DNA of 64,000 nt from Burkholderiales bacterium (GTDB taxonomy: Bacteria > Pseudomonadota > Gammaproteobacteria > Burkholderiales > SG8-41): positions 19,307 through 83,306 of the forward strand of contig JAIETP010000020.1 of the NCBI GenBank assembly GCA_019744975.1, read 5' to 3'. Position 1 is the stretch's first letter. Every line of letters starts with the position of its first letter. Under the pieces are notes generated by a model. The model saw nothing but the letters and a program-made list of their open reading frames with translations, had not been told where the DNA came from and did not search any database. Positions 1 through 8,089 of this stretch are shown in pieces. Position numbers and translations under genes: made by a program.

Positions 1-53
1 GTGGTCGCGCTGGCGGGGTTGCAGAAGCAATAACACCCGGGCCGCGGCATCCC

Positions 54-1409
54 TCATCCGCTGAGATCCCGCCACCGGTACCAGTAATAGAGAGCGCGTT
101 GTCCGTGGCGGCGCAAGGCGGCCAGCGGAAATCGCGGCAGTGGCGTCATCACCGGATGCGCCGCGTGCACCGGTCCGTCGCCGGCGATGCGCTGCGCCAG
201 CAGTTTTCCCGCGTAAAGGGCATAGGACACCCCGCTGCCCTGGTAACCCAGCGCATAGTGCACTGATGGATCATCTGCCGCGCAACCGACATGCGGCAGG
301 AAATCCGCCGTCAGGCAGACCCAGCCCCACCAGTCATAATCCACCGTGATGTCCCGCAGCGCAGGCAGCTTGGCTTGCAGTTCCGCCAGCAGGAAATCGC
401 GTTGTTGCGCACGGCCTTCCAAGGTGTCGGTGACCAGGCCGCGGCCGCCGAACAGGATGCGGTCATCGGGAAGGCGTCGCCAGTAATAGAGCAGGTTGCG
501 CGTATCGGTCAGCACATGCCCGGTCCGGAACCCGCTGCCGTTCTTCTCCGCCGCGCTCATCGGTCGAGTCACGATGATGTGGGACAGCACGGGCAGGGTG
601 GTGCCGCGCACGCAGCTGTGCAGGTGTTCCGGTGTGTAGCCGTTGGTGGCCATGACCACGGTACGCGCGCGCACCGTGCCGCCGGGCGTGGTGAGCACGT
701 GCGTCGAGCCGGACTTGGTGCAGGCGGTGACGGCGCTGGCACTGTGCACGGTGGCGCCGCTGGCACGGGCGAGAGCAAGCATGCCATGGGCCAGTTTCAA
801 CGGATGCACCGCGACGGCATCCGGAAAACGCAGGGCGCCATGGGACTGGGTGCCGCCGATATGAGTCTGTTGAAGCTCTGCCGCATCCAGAAATTCGGCC
901 GGATAATCGAAATCGCGCTGCAACAGCTCCGCTTCCCGAAGCAGCGCCGGCGCCCGGCCGGGACGGTGGGCAATTTTCAGGTGCCCCGTTTCCAGCGCAT
1001 TGCAATCGATGCCGCCGTCCCGCACCAGGTCGCGCACATTCTGCAGCGCGGCCAGGCTTTCGCGGAATATCTTGCGCGCGGTGTCGCGGCCCCACAGCTC
1101 GATCATTTTTGCGTAACTGTGCCGCCCGATGGCGGCACGTGCGAATCCGCCATTGCGTCCGCTGCAGCCCCAGCCCGCCTGGTTCGCTTCGAGCACCATG
1201 GCATGAATACCGTAGTCGCGCGCGAGGTGATAGGCGCATGACAGCCCCGTATACCCGCCGCCAATGATGGCGACATCGGCATCCGCTGCGGCCGGCACGG
1301 CACCGTCATCGGGTGGGGCGGCGCCCGCAGTCGCCGTCCAGTAGGAAGGCGGGTGCGGTTCGCCGCTTCCCGGTGTCAGCGCGTTCAGCGGGTCGTAGAG
1401 AGCGGGCAT
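54..1409 (-). CDS. FAD-dependent amine/amino-acid oxidase (DAO family)
   Basis: This 451-residue protein reads as a flavin oxidoreductase of the D-amino-acid oxidase/glycine oxidase superfamily, closest in layout to gamma-glutamylputrescine oxidase (PuuB/OrdL). The FAD-binding GGGYTG loop lies at residues 50-55, followed about 20 residues later by a Glu (VLEA) that would bind the ribose, and by the typical GCSGRNGG segment near residue 82-88. A C-terminal GYQGSGV stretch matches the second flavin-contact region. Such enzymes oxidise primary or secondary amines to imines. It is transcribed away from the following operon, and no partner gene is visible at the left edge. The exact substrate cannot be told from the sequence. 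Confidence 0.85.
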   Translation of the reverse strand: MPALYDPLNALTPGSGEPHPPSYWTATAGAAPPDDGAVPAAADADVAIIGGGYTGLSCAYHLARDYGIHAMVLEANQAGWGCSGRNGGFARAAIGRHSYAKMIELWGRDTARKIFRESLAALQNVRDLVRDGGIDCNALETGHLKIAHRPGRAPALLREAELLQRDFDYPAEFLDAAELQQTHIGGTQSHGALRFPDAVAVHPLKLAHGMLALARASGATVHSASAVTACTKSGSTHVLTTPGGTVRARTVVMATNGYTPEHLHSCVRGTTLPVLSHIIVTRPMSAAEKNGSGFRTGHVLTDTRNLLYYWRRLPDDRILFGGRGLVTDTLEGRAQQRDFLLAELQAKLPALRDITVDYDWWGWVCLTADFLPHVGCAADDPSVHYALGYQGSGVSYALYAGKLLAQRIAGDGPVHAAHPVMTPLPRFPLAALRRHGQRALYYWYRWRDLSG

Positions 1410-1572
1410 GAAATCCGTTGTGGATGGGTTCAGGCAGGGCTGCCCGGGATTTTACTCATATCGTGAACCACTGCCAGCCTATGCCCGGTCACTGGGGTAG
1501 AATTTAAGGCTTCGCCGCGCCAGTCGCTTTGCTGGTTTGCGTTGCGGCGATTTCCTTCAGGAGGACACCCCA

Positions 1573-2856
1573 ATGGGGCATACCATCGCCGAGAAGATTC
1601 TCGGCCATCACGCAGGCGGTAAACCGGCAAAAGCCGGCGAAATCGTCGTTGCGGACGTTGACTTTGCGATGATCCATGATGCGCGTGCCGGCAACGCGCT
1701 GAAAATGATCGAAAAGCTGGGTGCAAAGTCTTTACCCCATGTCAAACGCACTGCATTGGTGCTTGATCATTATTCGCCACCGCCGAACATGGAGGCGGCC
1801 AATACCCATGTCGCGATGCGCGAGTTCGCCGAAAAACACGGTTCGCCGATTTACGACGTCGGTGACGGCATTTGCCACCAGGTGTTGCCCGAGGGCGGCC
1901 ACCTGACCTGTGGTGATCTGGTGGTCGGCACGGATACCCATTCGACGACTTACGGCGCGTTCAACGCCTTCGGCACCGGTGTCGAAGGCACGGACGTATC
2001 CGCAGTGATGATGACCGGCAAGTTGTGGTTCCGTGTGCCGGATACCATCCATATCGATCTGCAGGGTGCCCTGCAGCCGGGGGTATGGGCCAAGGACGTG
2101 ACGCTGCACATGTTGTCGCAGCTCGGCGCGGAAGGCGCGAATTACCAGGCGCTGGAATATGTCGGCTCGGGCGTATCGGCGATGGCCATCGACGACCGCA
2201 TGACCCTGTCGAACCATGCGGCGGAGCTGGGCGCGAAGGCGGCCTTGCTCGAAGCCGATGAAAAAAACCTTGCCTGGCTGAAAGCGCATCACGCCGCGAC
2301 GCCGAAGCCGGTGAAAGCCGATGCCGATGCCATATACACGCGGCGCATCGTGATCGACACCGCTAAGCTGCCGCCGCAAGTCGCGCGCCAGCACCATATC
2401 GACGACGTGGTTGGTGTGCCGGAGGTGTCCGGCCAGAAAATCCAGGTGGCGCTGATCGGCACCTGCACCAACGGACGGCTCGATGATATCCGCCAGGCTG
2501 CGGCGATCCTCAAGGGGCGCAAGCTGGCCAAAGGTGTGCGCATGATCGTCACGCCGGCATCGCGCGCGATTTATCTCGCGGCGATGCGCGAAGGCCTGTT
2601 TGACATCCTCACCTCGGCCGGCGCCTCCGTTGAAGCGGCGGGTTGCGGCACCTGCGTCAACATCACCGGCCACTACATCGCCGGCGACAAGCAGGTGGTG
2701 ATTTCCAGTGCCAACCGCAATTTCAAGGGCCGGCTGGGTAATCCCAGTTCGGAAATCTGGATCGGTTCGGCGGCCACGGTCGCGGCTTCTGCTTTGACCG
2801 GATTTGTCACTGATGCACGCACCGTCGCCGGCGGCGACTGGCGGGCGGCGGCTTAA
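1573..2856 (+). CDS. Aconitase-family dehydratase large subunit (LeuC/DmdA-like)
   Basis: The 427-residue protein is the large subunit of a two-subunit aconitase-superfamily hydro-lyase. The [4Fe-4S] ligands are visible: Cys298 in GTCTNGR, and Cys358 and Cys361 in AGCGTC. The substrate-loop signature GTDTHSTTYGAF is at about 119-130. I chose ATG 1573 because CAGGAGG lies 9 bases upstream; an in-frame extension to 1537 lacks this support. The small subunit follows at 2982. The family includes isopropylmalate isomerase (LeuCD), homoaconitase and 2,3-dimethylmalate dehydratase (DmdAB). Neighbouring MR_MLE, Bug and lyase genes argue for a catabolic role rather than leucine synthesis, but this is inference. 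Confidence 0.88.
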   Translation: MGHTIAEKILGHHAGGKPAKAGEIVVADVDFAMIHDARAGNALKMIEKLGAKSLPHVKRTALVLDHYSPPPNMEAANTHVAMREFAEKHGSPIYDVGDGICHQVLPEGGHLTCGDLVVGTDTHSTTYGAFNAFGTGVEGTDVSAVMMTGKLWFRVPDTIHIDLQGALQPGVWAKDVTLHMLSQLGAEGANYQALEYVGSGVSAMAIDDRMTLSNHAAELGAKAALLEADEKNLAWLKAHHAATPKPVKADADAIYTRRIVIDTAKLPPQVARQHHIDDVVGVPEVSGQKIQVALIGTCTNGRLDDIRQAAAILKGRKLAKGVRMIVTPASRAIYLAAMREGLFDILTSAGASVEAAGCGTCVNITGHYIAGDKQVVISSANRNFKGRLGNPSSEIWIGSAATVAASALTGFVTDARTVAGGDWRAAA

Positions 2857-2869
2857 ATTTTTAAAAGCG

Positions 2870-2968
2870 TTTCACCGCCAAGACGCCAAGGACGCCAAGA
2901 AAAGCAAAAACCAGAATCGTTTTTAGTTTTCGGTTTTACCTTGGCGCTCTTGGCGTCTTGGCGGTAAA
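2870..2968. repeat. Long inverted repeat between dehydratase subunit genes
   Basis: Two arms of about 28 bases lie at 2870-2899 and 2939-2968. Each contains CCGCCAAGACGCCAAG, itself made of iterated GCCAAG units, in opposite orientation with a loop of roughly 39 bases. In RNA this would make a long stem between the large- and small-subunit genes. It has no U-tract after it, so it is not a classical terminator. It may be an extragenic palindromic repeat. Confidence 0.8.
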
Positions 2969-2981
2969 AAAGGATTTACAC

Positions 2982-3482
2982 ATGAACATCATCAAAGGCA
3001 GCGCCCGCGTGCTGGGCGACGAGGTCAGCACCGACATTCATTGCTCCAGCAAATACCTGCCGGGCAAGGACACCGCTTACATCGCGACAGTGGCTTTCGA
3101 GCAGGTGGCACCGGGGTTCGCCAAAGCTTTTAAAAAAGGCGATGTGCTGGTCGCCGGCAAAAACTTCGGCATCAATTCATCGCGTGAACAGGCGGTACAC
3201 ATCATGCATCAAATGGGTGTCGCGGCGATTGTCGCGCCGTCTTTTGGCCGGCAGTTTTTCCGCAACGCGATCAACAACGGGCTGGCGGTGATCGAATGCG
3301 ACACCGGCGGGATCAGCGCCGGTGACGTGATTGAAATTGATCCGTCATCGGGGCGTGTGACTGTGGCCGCGCGCAACATCACCCGTGCCGCTCCGCCGCT
3401 GCCGGCGGCGGTGCAGGCTTTGCTGAAGGCGGGCGGTTTGATCCCCTTCCTGCAAAAACATCCTGACTGGAACCTGAGCTAA
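2982..3482 (+). CDS. Aconitase-family dehydratase small subunit (LeuD/DmdB-like)
   Basis: The 166-residue protein matches the swivel-domain small subunit of isopropylmalate isomerase-type enzymes. The key loop GKNFGINSSREQA (near residues 53-65) holds the Ser-Arg pair that binds the substrate carboxylate. The segment APSFGRQFFRNAINNG (about 83-98) is also a family hallmark. ATG 2982 is chosen because MNIIKGSARVLGD aligns with the usual family start; the in-frame extension to 2958 is inside the inverted repeat. It surely pairs with the large subunit encoded upstream. The length of about 165 residues fits the archaeal/clostridial (LeuD2, DmdB) type rather than the roughly 200-residue proteobacterial LeuD, which supports a non-leucine role. 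Confidence 0.87.
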   Translation: MNIIKGSARVLGDEVSTDIHCSSKYLPGKDTAYIATVAFEQVAPGFAKAFKKGDVLVAGKNFGINSSREQAVHIMHQMGVAAIVAPSFGRQFFRNAINNGLAVIECDTGGISAGDVIEIDPSSGRVTVAARNITRAAPPLPAAVQALLKAGGLIPFLQKHPDWNLS

Positions 3483-3495
3483 AAATTGATGTAAC

Positions 3496-3512
3496 GAGGG
3501 GATGCTCCCCTC
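3496..3512 (+). promoter_or_regulatory. Short perfect hairpin between operon genes
   Basis: GAGGGGA-TGC-TCCCCTC forms a seven-base-pair stem with a three-base loop, beginning 13 bases after the small-subunit stop codon. No T-run follows, so it is more likely an mRNA stability or processing element than a terminator. Confidence 0.5.
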
Positions 3513-3563
3513 ATGCTCACCAAGATTAGAGGCCACAAGATGTTATGGCCTGAAAGGCAGAAC

Positions 3564-4694
3564 GTGAATCTGAAAATTGAGCGTGTTGAAGTATTCGGCG
3601 TGGCCATGCCGCTGGTGATGGAATTCAAGAACGCCTACCTGTCGAAATCGGTGGTGAAAAGCGTCATCGTGCGCATCACCGCCACCGGTGGCGCCGTGGG
3701 GTACGGCAATATCGATCCGACACCGGGTTATTCCAAGGAAAGCATCGAGGACAGCCTGGCGATGATCGAGTCTAGGCTGGCGCCGGCGGTGTTGGGCATG
3801 GATCCGACCAACATCCATCGCATCACAGCGAAAATGGATGCCACGGTGCAGGAGTTCTACGATGCCAAGGCGACGATCGACATGGCCTGCACGGATCTCG
3901 CGGCGCGGGTGGCGGGTGTGGCGGTGCATACCTGGCTCGGTGGCGCGGTTAAAGACCGCTTGCATTTCAACGCCTGGATCAGTATCCAGTCGCCGGAAAA
4001 CGCGGCCAGGGAAACGAAGGCCTGGCAGGATCAGGGTTTCCGCTCCTGCAAGATCAAGGTGGGCGCCGATATTCATGCCGACCGCGACCGCATCAAGGCA
4101 GTACGTGAGGCCTGTGGACCGGATTTCAACATCCGCATTGATGCCAATGCAGGTTATGACGCCGATACATCGATCAAACTCGCTGAACTGATCGCGCCGT
4201 ACAAGCTGCAGTTGTTCGAGCAACCGGTGCCGGCCCATGACATCGCCGGCATGGCACGGGTGCGCAAGGCCGCCAATGCGGTCGGTGTGCCGATCATGGC
4301 CGACGAGTCGGTGATTGATCATGCCAGCCTGATCAACATCATCCGTGCCGATGCCGCCGATATCGTCAAGGTCAAGGTCATGAAGCAGGGCGGTTTCCTC
4401 AATACCCGGCGCATGATCGCCACCGCGGAAGCCGCAGGCATCCGCTGTGTGGTCGGCCACGGTTTCGGTCTTGGGGTGAATACGATGGCGGAAATCATGC
4501 TGGCCGCGACGTCCAACAACGTCATCGATGGGCTCGAGTGCGTGGGCCCGCTGAAAACCAAGGACGACATCGTCACCGAAAAACTCGACTTGTCCAAAGG
4601 CAGCATTGCCTTGCCGCAGGGACCGGGGCTGGGTGTCACGCTGGATGATGCCAAGCTGGTGAAATACAGGTTTGAAATCAAGAAGGCCGCATAA
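3564..4694 (+). CDS. MR_MLE (enolase superfamily) enzyme
   Basis: The protein belongs to the mandelate racemase/muconate lactonizing enzyme family, whose members abstract a proton alpha to a carboxylate using Mg2+. Visible residues are the KIK base pair (CKIKVG), the metal ligands in IDANAG, FEQP and DES, and the opposing Lys in VKVKVMKQGG. This set is the muconate-lactonizing subgroup pattern, shared by racemases, dipeptide epimerases and cycloisomerases. GTG 3564 (VNLKIERVEVFG) is taken as the start: AAAGG sits 6 bases upstream and the family usually starts here. ATG codons at 3540 and 3513 are alternatives. It sits mid-operon between the dehydratase and the Bug protein. Substrate unknown. 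Confidence 0.85.
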   Translation: MNLKIERVEVFGVAMPLVMEFKNAYLSKSVVKSVIVRITATGGAVGYGNIDPTPGYSKESIEDSLAMIESRLAPAVLGMDPTNIHRITAKMDATVQEFYDAKATIDMACTDLAARVAGVAVHTWLGGAVKDRLHFNAWISIQSPENAARETKAWQDQGFRSCKIKVGADIHADRDRIKAVREACGPDFNIRIDANAGYDADTSIKLAELIAPYKLQLFEQPVPAHDIAGMARVRKAANAVGVPIMADESVIDHASLINIIRADAADIVKVKVMKQGGFLNTRRMIATAEAAGIRCVVGHGFGLGVNTMAEIMLAATSNNVIDGLECVGPLKTKDDIVTEKLDLSKGSIALPQGPGLGVTLDDAKLVKYRFEIKKAA

Positions 4695-4718
4695 CGCGGC
4701 TGCAGACGGAGAATGAAA

Positions 4719-5675
4719 ATGAAAATAAAACAATTAATTGCGTCATTGGTGCTGGCGGGTGTTGCCGGCATGGCCACAGCGCAGACCTGGCCGACGCGCA
4801 CGATCACCATCCTGTGCTGGTCTGCTGCCGGTTCGCCGGTGGATATTTATGCGCGTACGCTGGCCAAGCTGCTGACCCCCGAGCTGGGGCAGAACGTGGT
4901 GGTGGAGAACCGCACCGGCGGCTCCGGCATTGTCATGGTCAATATGCTGGTGCGTGGCGCGACCGATGGCTACACCATCGCGGCGAATACGCTGTCGCTG
5001 GCGACCTTGTTCAGCGAAAAAACGGCGCAGTTCAAGTCCGAGGACCTGCAGATGGTGGCACGGTCGCAGATCGATCCCTACGGCCTGATCGTGCATACCT
5101 CGACGCCGTTCAAGAGCATTGAGCAATTCGTTGCATTTGCCCGCAAAAAACCGGAATACCTGAACATCGGCGGCCCGTTTTCGATCAGCTCGCACCGTGT
5201 GGCCTGGGAAGTGTTTGCGGATGTGGCCAAGTTCAAGACGACCTGGGTGCCTTACCCCGGCGGCGGTCCGGCGCTGACAGCGATCGCCGGCGGGCATATC
5301 GATGCGGCAGCGACCAATCCCGGCAACGTCAAGCCGATGATCGATGCCGGCAAGGTGCGCGTTCTGGCGGTGTCTTCGGACAAGCGGCTGGAGGATTTCA
5401 AGGACGTGCCGACGTACAAGGAAAAAGGCTGGGATGTCGTGCGTTACCAGTGGCGCGGCATCATGGTGAAGACCGGTACGCCGAAGCCGATTGTTGACCG
5501 GCTGGCGTCGGCGATCCAGAAGGCGCAGCAGACCCAGGAGTGGAAGACGTACCTGGCGCGGGTATCGCAGCTCGACGGTTTCCAGGGGCCCGATGCCTTC
5601 CGTGCGCAGCTGATGCAGGACGTCAAGGAAACGGACGCGGTGAAGAAAAAACTCGGACTAGTGGATACCCAGTAG
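4719..5675 (+). CDS. Bug/TctC-family periplasmic solute-binding protein
   Basis: A tripartite tricarboxylate transporter (TTT) type extracytoplasmic binding protein of the Bug family. It has a Sec signal peptide (basic MKIKQ, hydrophobic core, cleavage after TAQA-like ATAQ near residue 22) followed by the mature start TWPTRTITIL and the ligand-loop region ENRTGGSGI. These proteins bind small carboxylates such as citrate, malate or nicotinate derivatives. ATG 4719 has GGAG 7 bases upstream; ATG 4713, 6 bases earlier, is almost on the ribosome site. No TctA/TctB membrane genes are in the window, which is typical of orphan Bug genes. Its position inside the catabolic operon suggests it captures that pathway's substrate. 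Confidence 0.88.
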   Translation: MKIKQLIASLVLAGVAGMATAQTWPTRTITILCWSAAGSPVDIYARTLAKLLTPELGQNVVVENRTGGSGIVMVNMLVRGATDGYTIAANTLSLATLFSEKTAQFKSEDLQMVARSQIDPYGLIVHTSTPFKSIEQFVAFARKKPEYLNIGGPFSISSHRVAWEVFADVAKFKTTWVPYPGGGPALTAIAGGHIDAAATNPGNVKPMIDAGKVRVLAVSSDKRLEDFKDVPTYKEKGWDVVRYQWRGIMVKTGTPKPIVDRLASAIQKAQQTQEWKTYLARVSQLDGFQGPDAFRAQLMQDVKETDAVKKKLGLVDTQ

Positions 5676-5734
5676 CCCATCACCGCTAACCGCGGAAACC
5701 ACGAATCAAATCAGCAGGAACAACAGTAACGGAA

Positions 5735-6631
5735 ATGACGATGGCGAAACTCACGGTACGGCAGCAGTTGCGCAAACGTTTGACCGAGGGCGGCATGATC
5801 GTGGCGCCGGGCATTTATGACGCCTATGGTGCGCGGCTGGTGCAAAAAGCTGGATATGAAGCGGTATACATGACCGGCAACGGCGTGTCGGCCAGCCTGC
5901 TCGGGCAACCCGATGTCGGCATGGTCGATCTGACCTTGTTTGCGGCGCATGCACACCGCTCGGCAGCCTGCGTCGACATTCCGCTGATCTGCGATGCCGA
6001 TACCGGTTATGGCAATGCGGTGAATGTGAGGCATACCGTGCGCGAGTTCGAGGCCGCCGGCGTGGCCGCCATCCACATCGAAGACCAGGTTGCGCCGAAA
6101 CGCTGCGGCCATCTGCCGGGTTCGCGGCCCGTGGTTTCGCTGCAGGAACATGCCGGCAAGATCGAAGCAGCCGTGGCGGCGCGGCGCGATCCGGATTTCA
6201 TCATCATCGCCCGCACGGATGCGGCGACCGGACTGGGCCTGGATGAGGCCATCCGCCGCGGCCAGGCCTACCGCAAGGCGGGTGCCGATGTGGTGTTTGT
6301 CGAGCTCAAGAACAGTCCGACCATTCTCGAAGACCTGAAACGTGTCACGGATGAATCCGGCGCGCCCTGCCTGGTCAACATCGACGGCGGCGGCAAACTC
6401 GGTGAGCTGACGGTGCCGGAAATCGAGAGGCTCGGTTTTCGCATTGCGATTTTTCCGGGACTGGCACGTAATGCCGCGGGTTTTGCCATCAGCGAAGCAC
6501 TGGGTACCCTCAAGCGTGACGGCAATACCAAGGCCGTGCGTGACCGCATGCTGTCGATGCAGGAATACAACGAAGTGTTGGACCTGGGCGCTGTCGAGCA
6601 ATGGGAGAAGCGTTATATGCAGGACCGGTGA
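5735..6631 (+). CDS. Isocitrate lyase/PEP mutase family lyase
   Basis: The 298-residue protein is of the isocitrate lyase/phosphoenolpyruvate mutase superfamily. Mg2+-binding acidic residues appear in DADTGYGN (about 89-96) and in HIEDQVAPKRCGH (about 113-125), where the flexible KRCGH loop carries the catalytic Cys of methylisocitrate lyase-type enzymes. Family members cleave C-C bonds in methylisocitrate, dimethylmalate or oxaloacetate. The KRCGH loop speaks for a true lyase rather than a phosphonate mutase. A start at MAKL (5741) is possible. It follows the Bug gene at a 59-base gap. With the aconitase-type pair upstream, the most specific guess is a 2,3-dimethylmalate-lyase-like role. Confidence 0.85.
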   Translation: MTMAKLTVRQQLRKRLTEGGMIVAPGIYDAYGARLVQKAGYEAVYMTGNGVSASLLGQPDVGMVDLTLFAAHAHRSAACVDIPLICDADTGYGNAVNVRHTVREFEAAGVAAIHIEDQVAPKRCGHLPGSRPVVSLQEHAGKIEAAVAARRDPDFIIIARTDAATGLGLDEAIRRGQAYRKAGADVVFVELKNSPTILEDLKRVTDESGAPCLVNIDGGGKLGELTVPEIERLGFRIAIFPGLARNAAGFAISEALGTLKRDGNTKAVRDRMLSMQEYNEVLDLGAVEQWEKRYMQDR

Positions 6632-6644
6632 TTTTTGCATATCG

Positions 6645-6662
6645 TTATAAGTATTTGTTTTT
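6645..6662 (-). repeat. Copy of dispersed AT-rich motif
   Basis: On the minus strand this reads AAAAACAAATACTTATAA. Nearly the same 16-18 base string recurs at 9188, 30572, 48049, 54677 and 57065. It lies 59 bases before the FMN oxidase start at 6721. Confidence 0.55.
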
Positions 6663-6720
6663 AAAAATAAATTTATGAGTTTCCGATTGGCGCCTGCCAT
6701 CCGGACCATGGAGCCCTGAA

Positions 6721-7959
6721 ATGGCCGTTGCCCGCAAGAAAAAAACCGTCGCCCGAAAATCCGCGGTGCGCAAACCCGTAGCTGCAAAAAAAATGTTCAG
6801 TGTCAAAACCGTAAAAAAATCTTCAAATCCGCTGGGCCTTGAGAAAAAAGCGCCGGGCCAGTTCGACACGCTGCAGGAAATCGCCCTTGCCGCGCATCGC
6901 AAGCTGCCGGCTCCTGTATGGGATCACCTGATGGGTGGCGCCGATTCGGAAATGACCTTGCGGCGCAACCGCGCCAGTCTTGATGCACTGGCTTTGCGCC
7001 AGCGCGTGCTGGTCGATGTGCGCAAGATCGATCTCGGCACCACGCTGCTGGGTCAGTCGCTGGCCTTCCCGGTATTCCCGGCGCCGGTCGGCGGTTTCCT
7101 GAGCAAGGTGCATGAGGAAGGTGGTCCGGCCGTGGCGCGCGCCGCGGTGTCGCGTGGCACCACGGCATTCATCGCGACGGCGGCGAAACCCAGCCTGGAG
7201 GCGGCGCAGGCCGCCGTGGATCGCAAACTAATATTCCAGCTTTATGTACGCGGTGACCGGACCTGGATTGAAGGCATTCTCGACCGCGTCAAGGCGGCCG
7301 GTTACGCCGCACTGTGTGTGACCGTGGATCGCAACTATTACGGCCGCCGCGAGCGAGACATTGTCAGCGGCCTGCCGGTCAAGGAAGGTTTCGGCGACCA
7401 AACGTACCAGGCCAGCCTGAATTGGAAGGATCTGGTTTGGATGAAGGAGCGTGTCGGCCTGCCGCTGATCGCCAAGGGCATTGCCACCGCGGAAGACGCC
7501 GAACTGGCTGTTGAGCACGGTGCCGATGTGGTCTATGTGTCGAACCATGGCGGCCGCCAGCTCGATCATGCGCAGGGCAGCATCGAAGTGCTGGCCGAAG
7601 TGGTCAAGGCGGTGGGCGGCCGCGCTGAAGTGCTGGCCGACGGCGGCGTGCAGCGCGGCACCGACGTAGTCAAGATGCTGTGCCTCGGAGCCCGTGCAGT
7701 GGGCGTCGGCAAACTGCTGGGCCTGGCACTGAGCGCAGGCGGTGAGGCCGGTGTTGCACGCATGCTCGAGTTGATGGAGCTCGAAGTGCGCACCGCGCTG
7801 GGCCTGATGGGCGTGACTTCCATCAAACAGCTGGGGCCGCAGTGGCTGCGCGAGGTGCCGGTACTCGGTACGCCGAGTTCGGTCAGCGCTTACCCCTTGC
7901 TCGAAGAAGCCGTACGTCGCAGCGCCCTCCAAGAGGACTTGCTTCGCAGCCCCCGCTGA
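6721..7959 (+). CDS. FMN-dependent alpha-hydroxy-acid oxidase/dehydrogenase
   Basis: A 412-residue member of the glycolate oxidase/lactate dehydrogenase (LldD) family, which oxidises 2-hydroxyacids to 2-oxoacids on FMN. The active-site His-Arg pair is in VSNHGGRQLD (near residue 263-272), with the FMN phosphate region ADGGVQRGTDV after it. The first 45 residues are an unusual Lys/Ala-rich extension (RKKKTVARKS, AAKKMFSVK), absent from standard family members and resembling a histone-H1-like or nucleic-acid-binding tail. ATG 6721 is preceded closely by GGAGCCC. It lies in the catabolic operon between the lyase and the dehydrogenase. Two paralogues occur at 33.1 and 39.2 kb. Confidence 0.85.
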   Translation: MAVARKKKTVARKSAVRKPVAAKKMFSVKTVKKSSNPLGLEKKAPGQFDTLQEIALAAHRKLPAPVWDHLMGGADSEMTLRRNRASLDALALRQRVLVDVRKIDLGTTLLGQSLAFPVFPAPVGGFLSKVHEEGGPAVARAAVSRGTTAFIATAAKPSLEAAQAAVDRKLIFQLYVRGDRTWIEGILDRVKAAGYAALCVTVDRNYYGRRERDIVSGLPVKEGFGDQTYQASLNWKDLVWMKERVGLPLIAKGIATAEDAELAVEHGADVVYVSNHGGRQLDHAQGSIEVLAEVVKAVGGRAEVLADGGVQRGTDVVKMLCLGARAVGVGKLLGLALSAGGEAGVARMLELMELEVRTALGLMGVTSIKQLGPQWLREVPVLGTPSSVSAYPLLEEAVRRSALQEDLLRSPR

Positions 7960-8089
7960 ACGTCGAACGTCTTGTCGCAACTCGACGACAGTTGCACACA
8001 TTGTTGGACATGGTTAAAACCGATGGTCTGCCCGGATATAAACAGGCCTGTCGGCATCACAGAATAAAGAAATGAAGGAGGAGCGGTCA

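Noticed and set aside
1..33. Possible last ten codons of a plus-strand gene (VVALAGLQKQ, stop at 31-33)
   Set aside because: Too short to identify or tell from chance.
291..1241. Long plus-strand frame opposite the FAD oxidase gene
   Set aside because: Antisense shadow in G+C-rich DNA. No domain is recognisable, whereas the minus-strand gene has flavin-binding motifs and a normal start.
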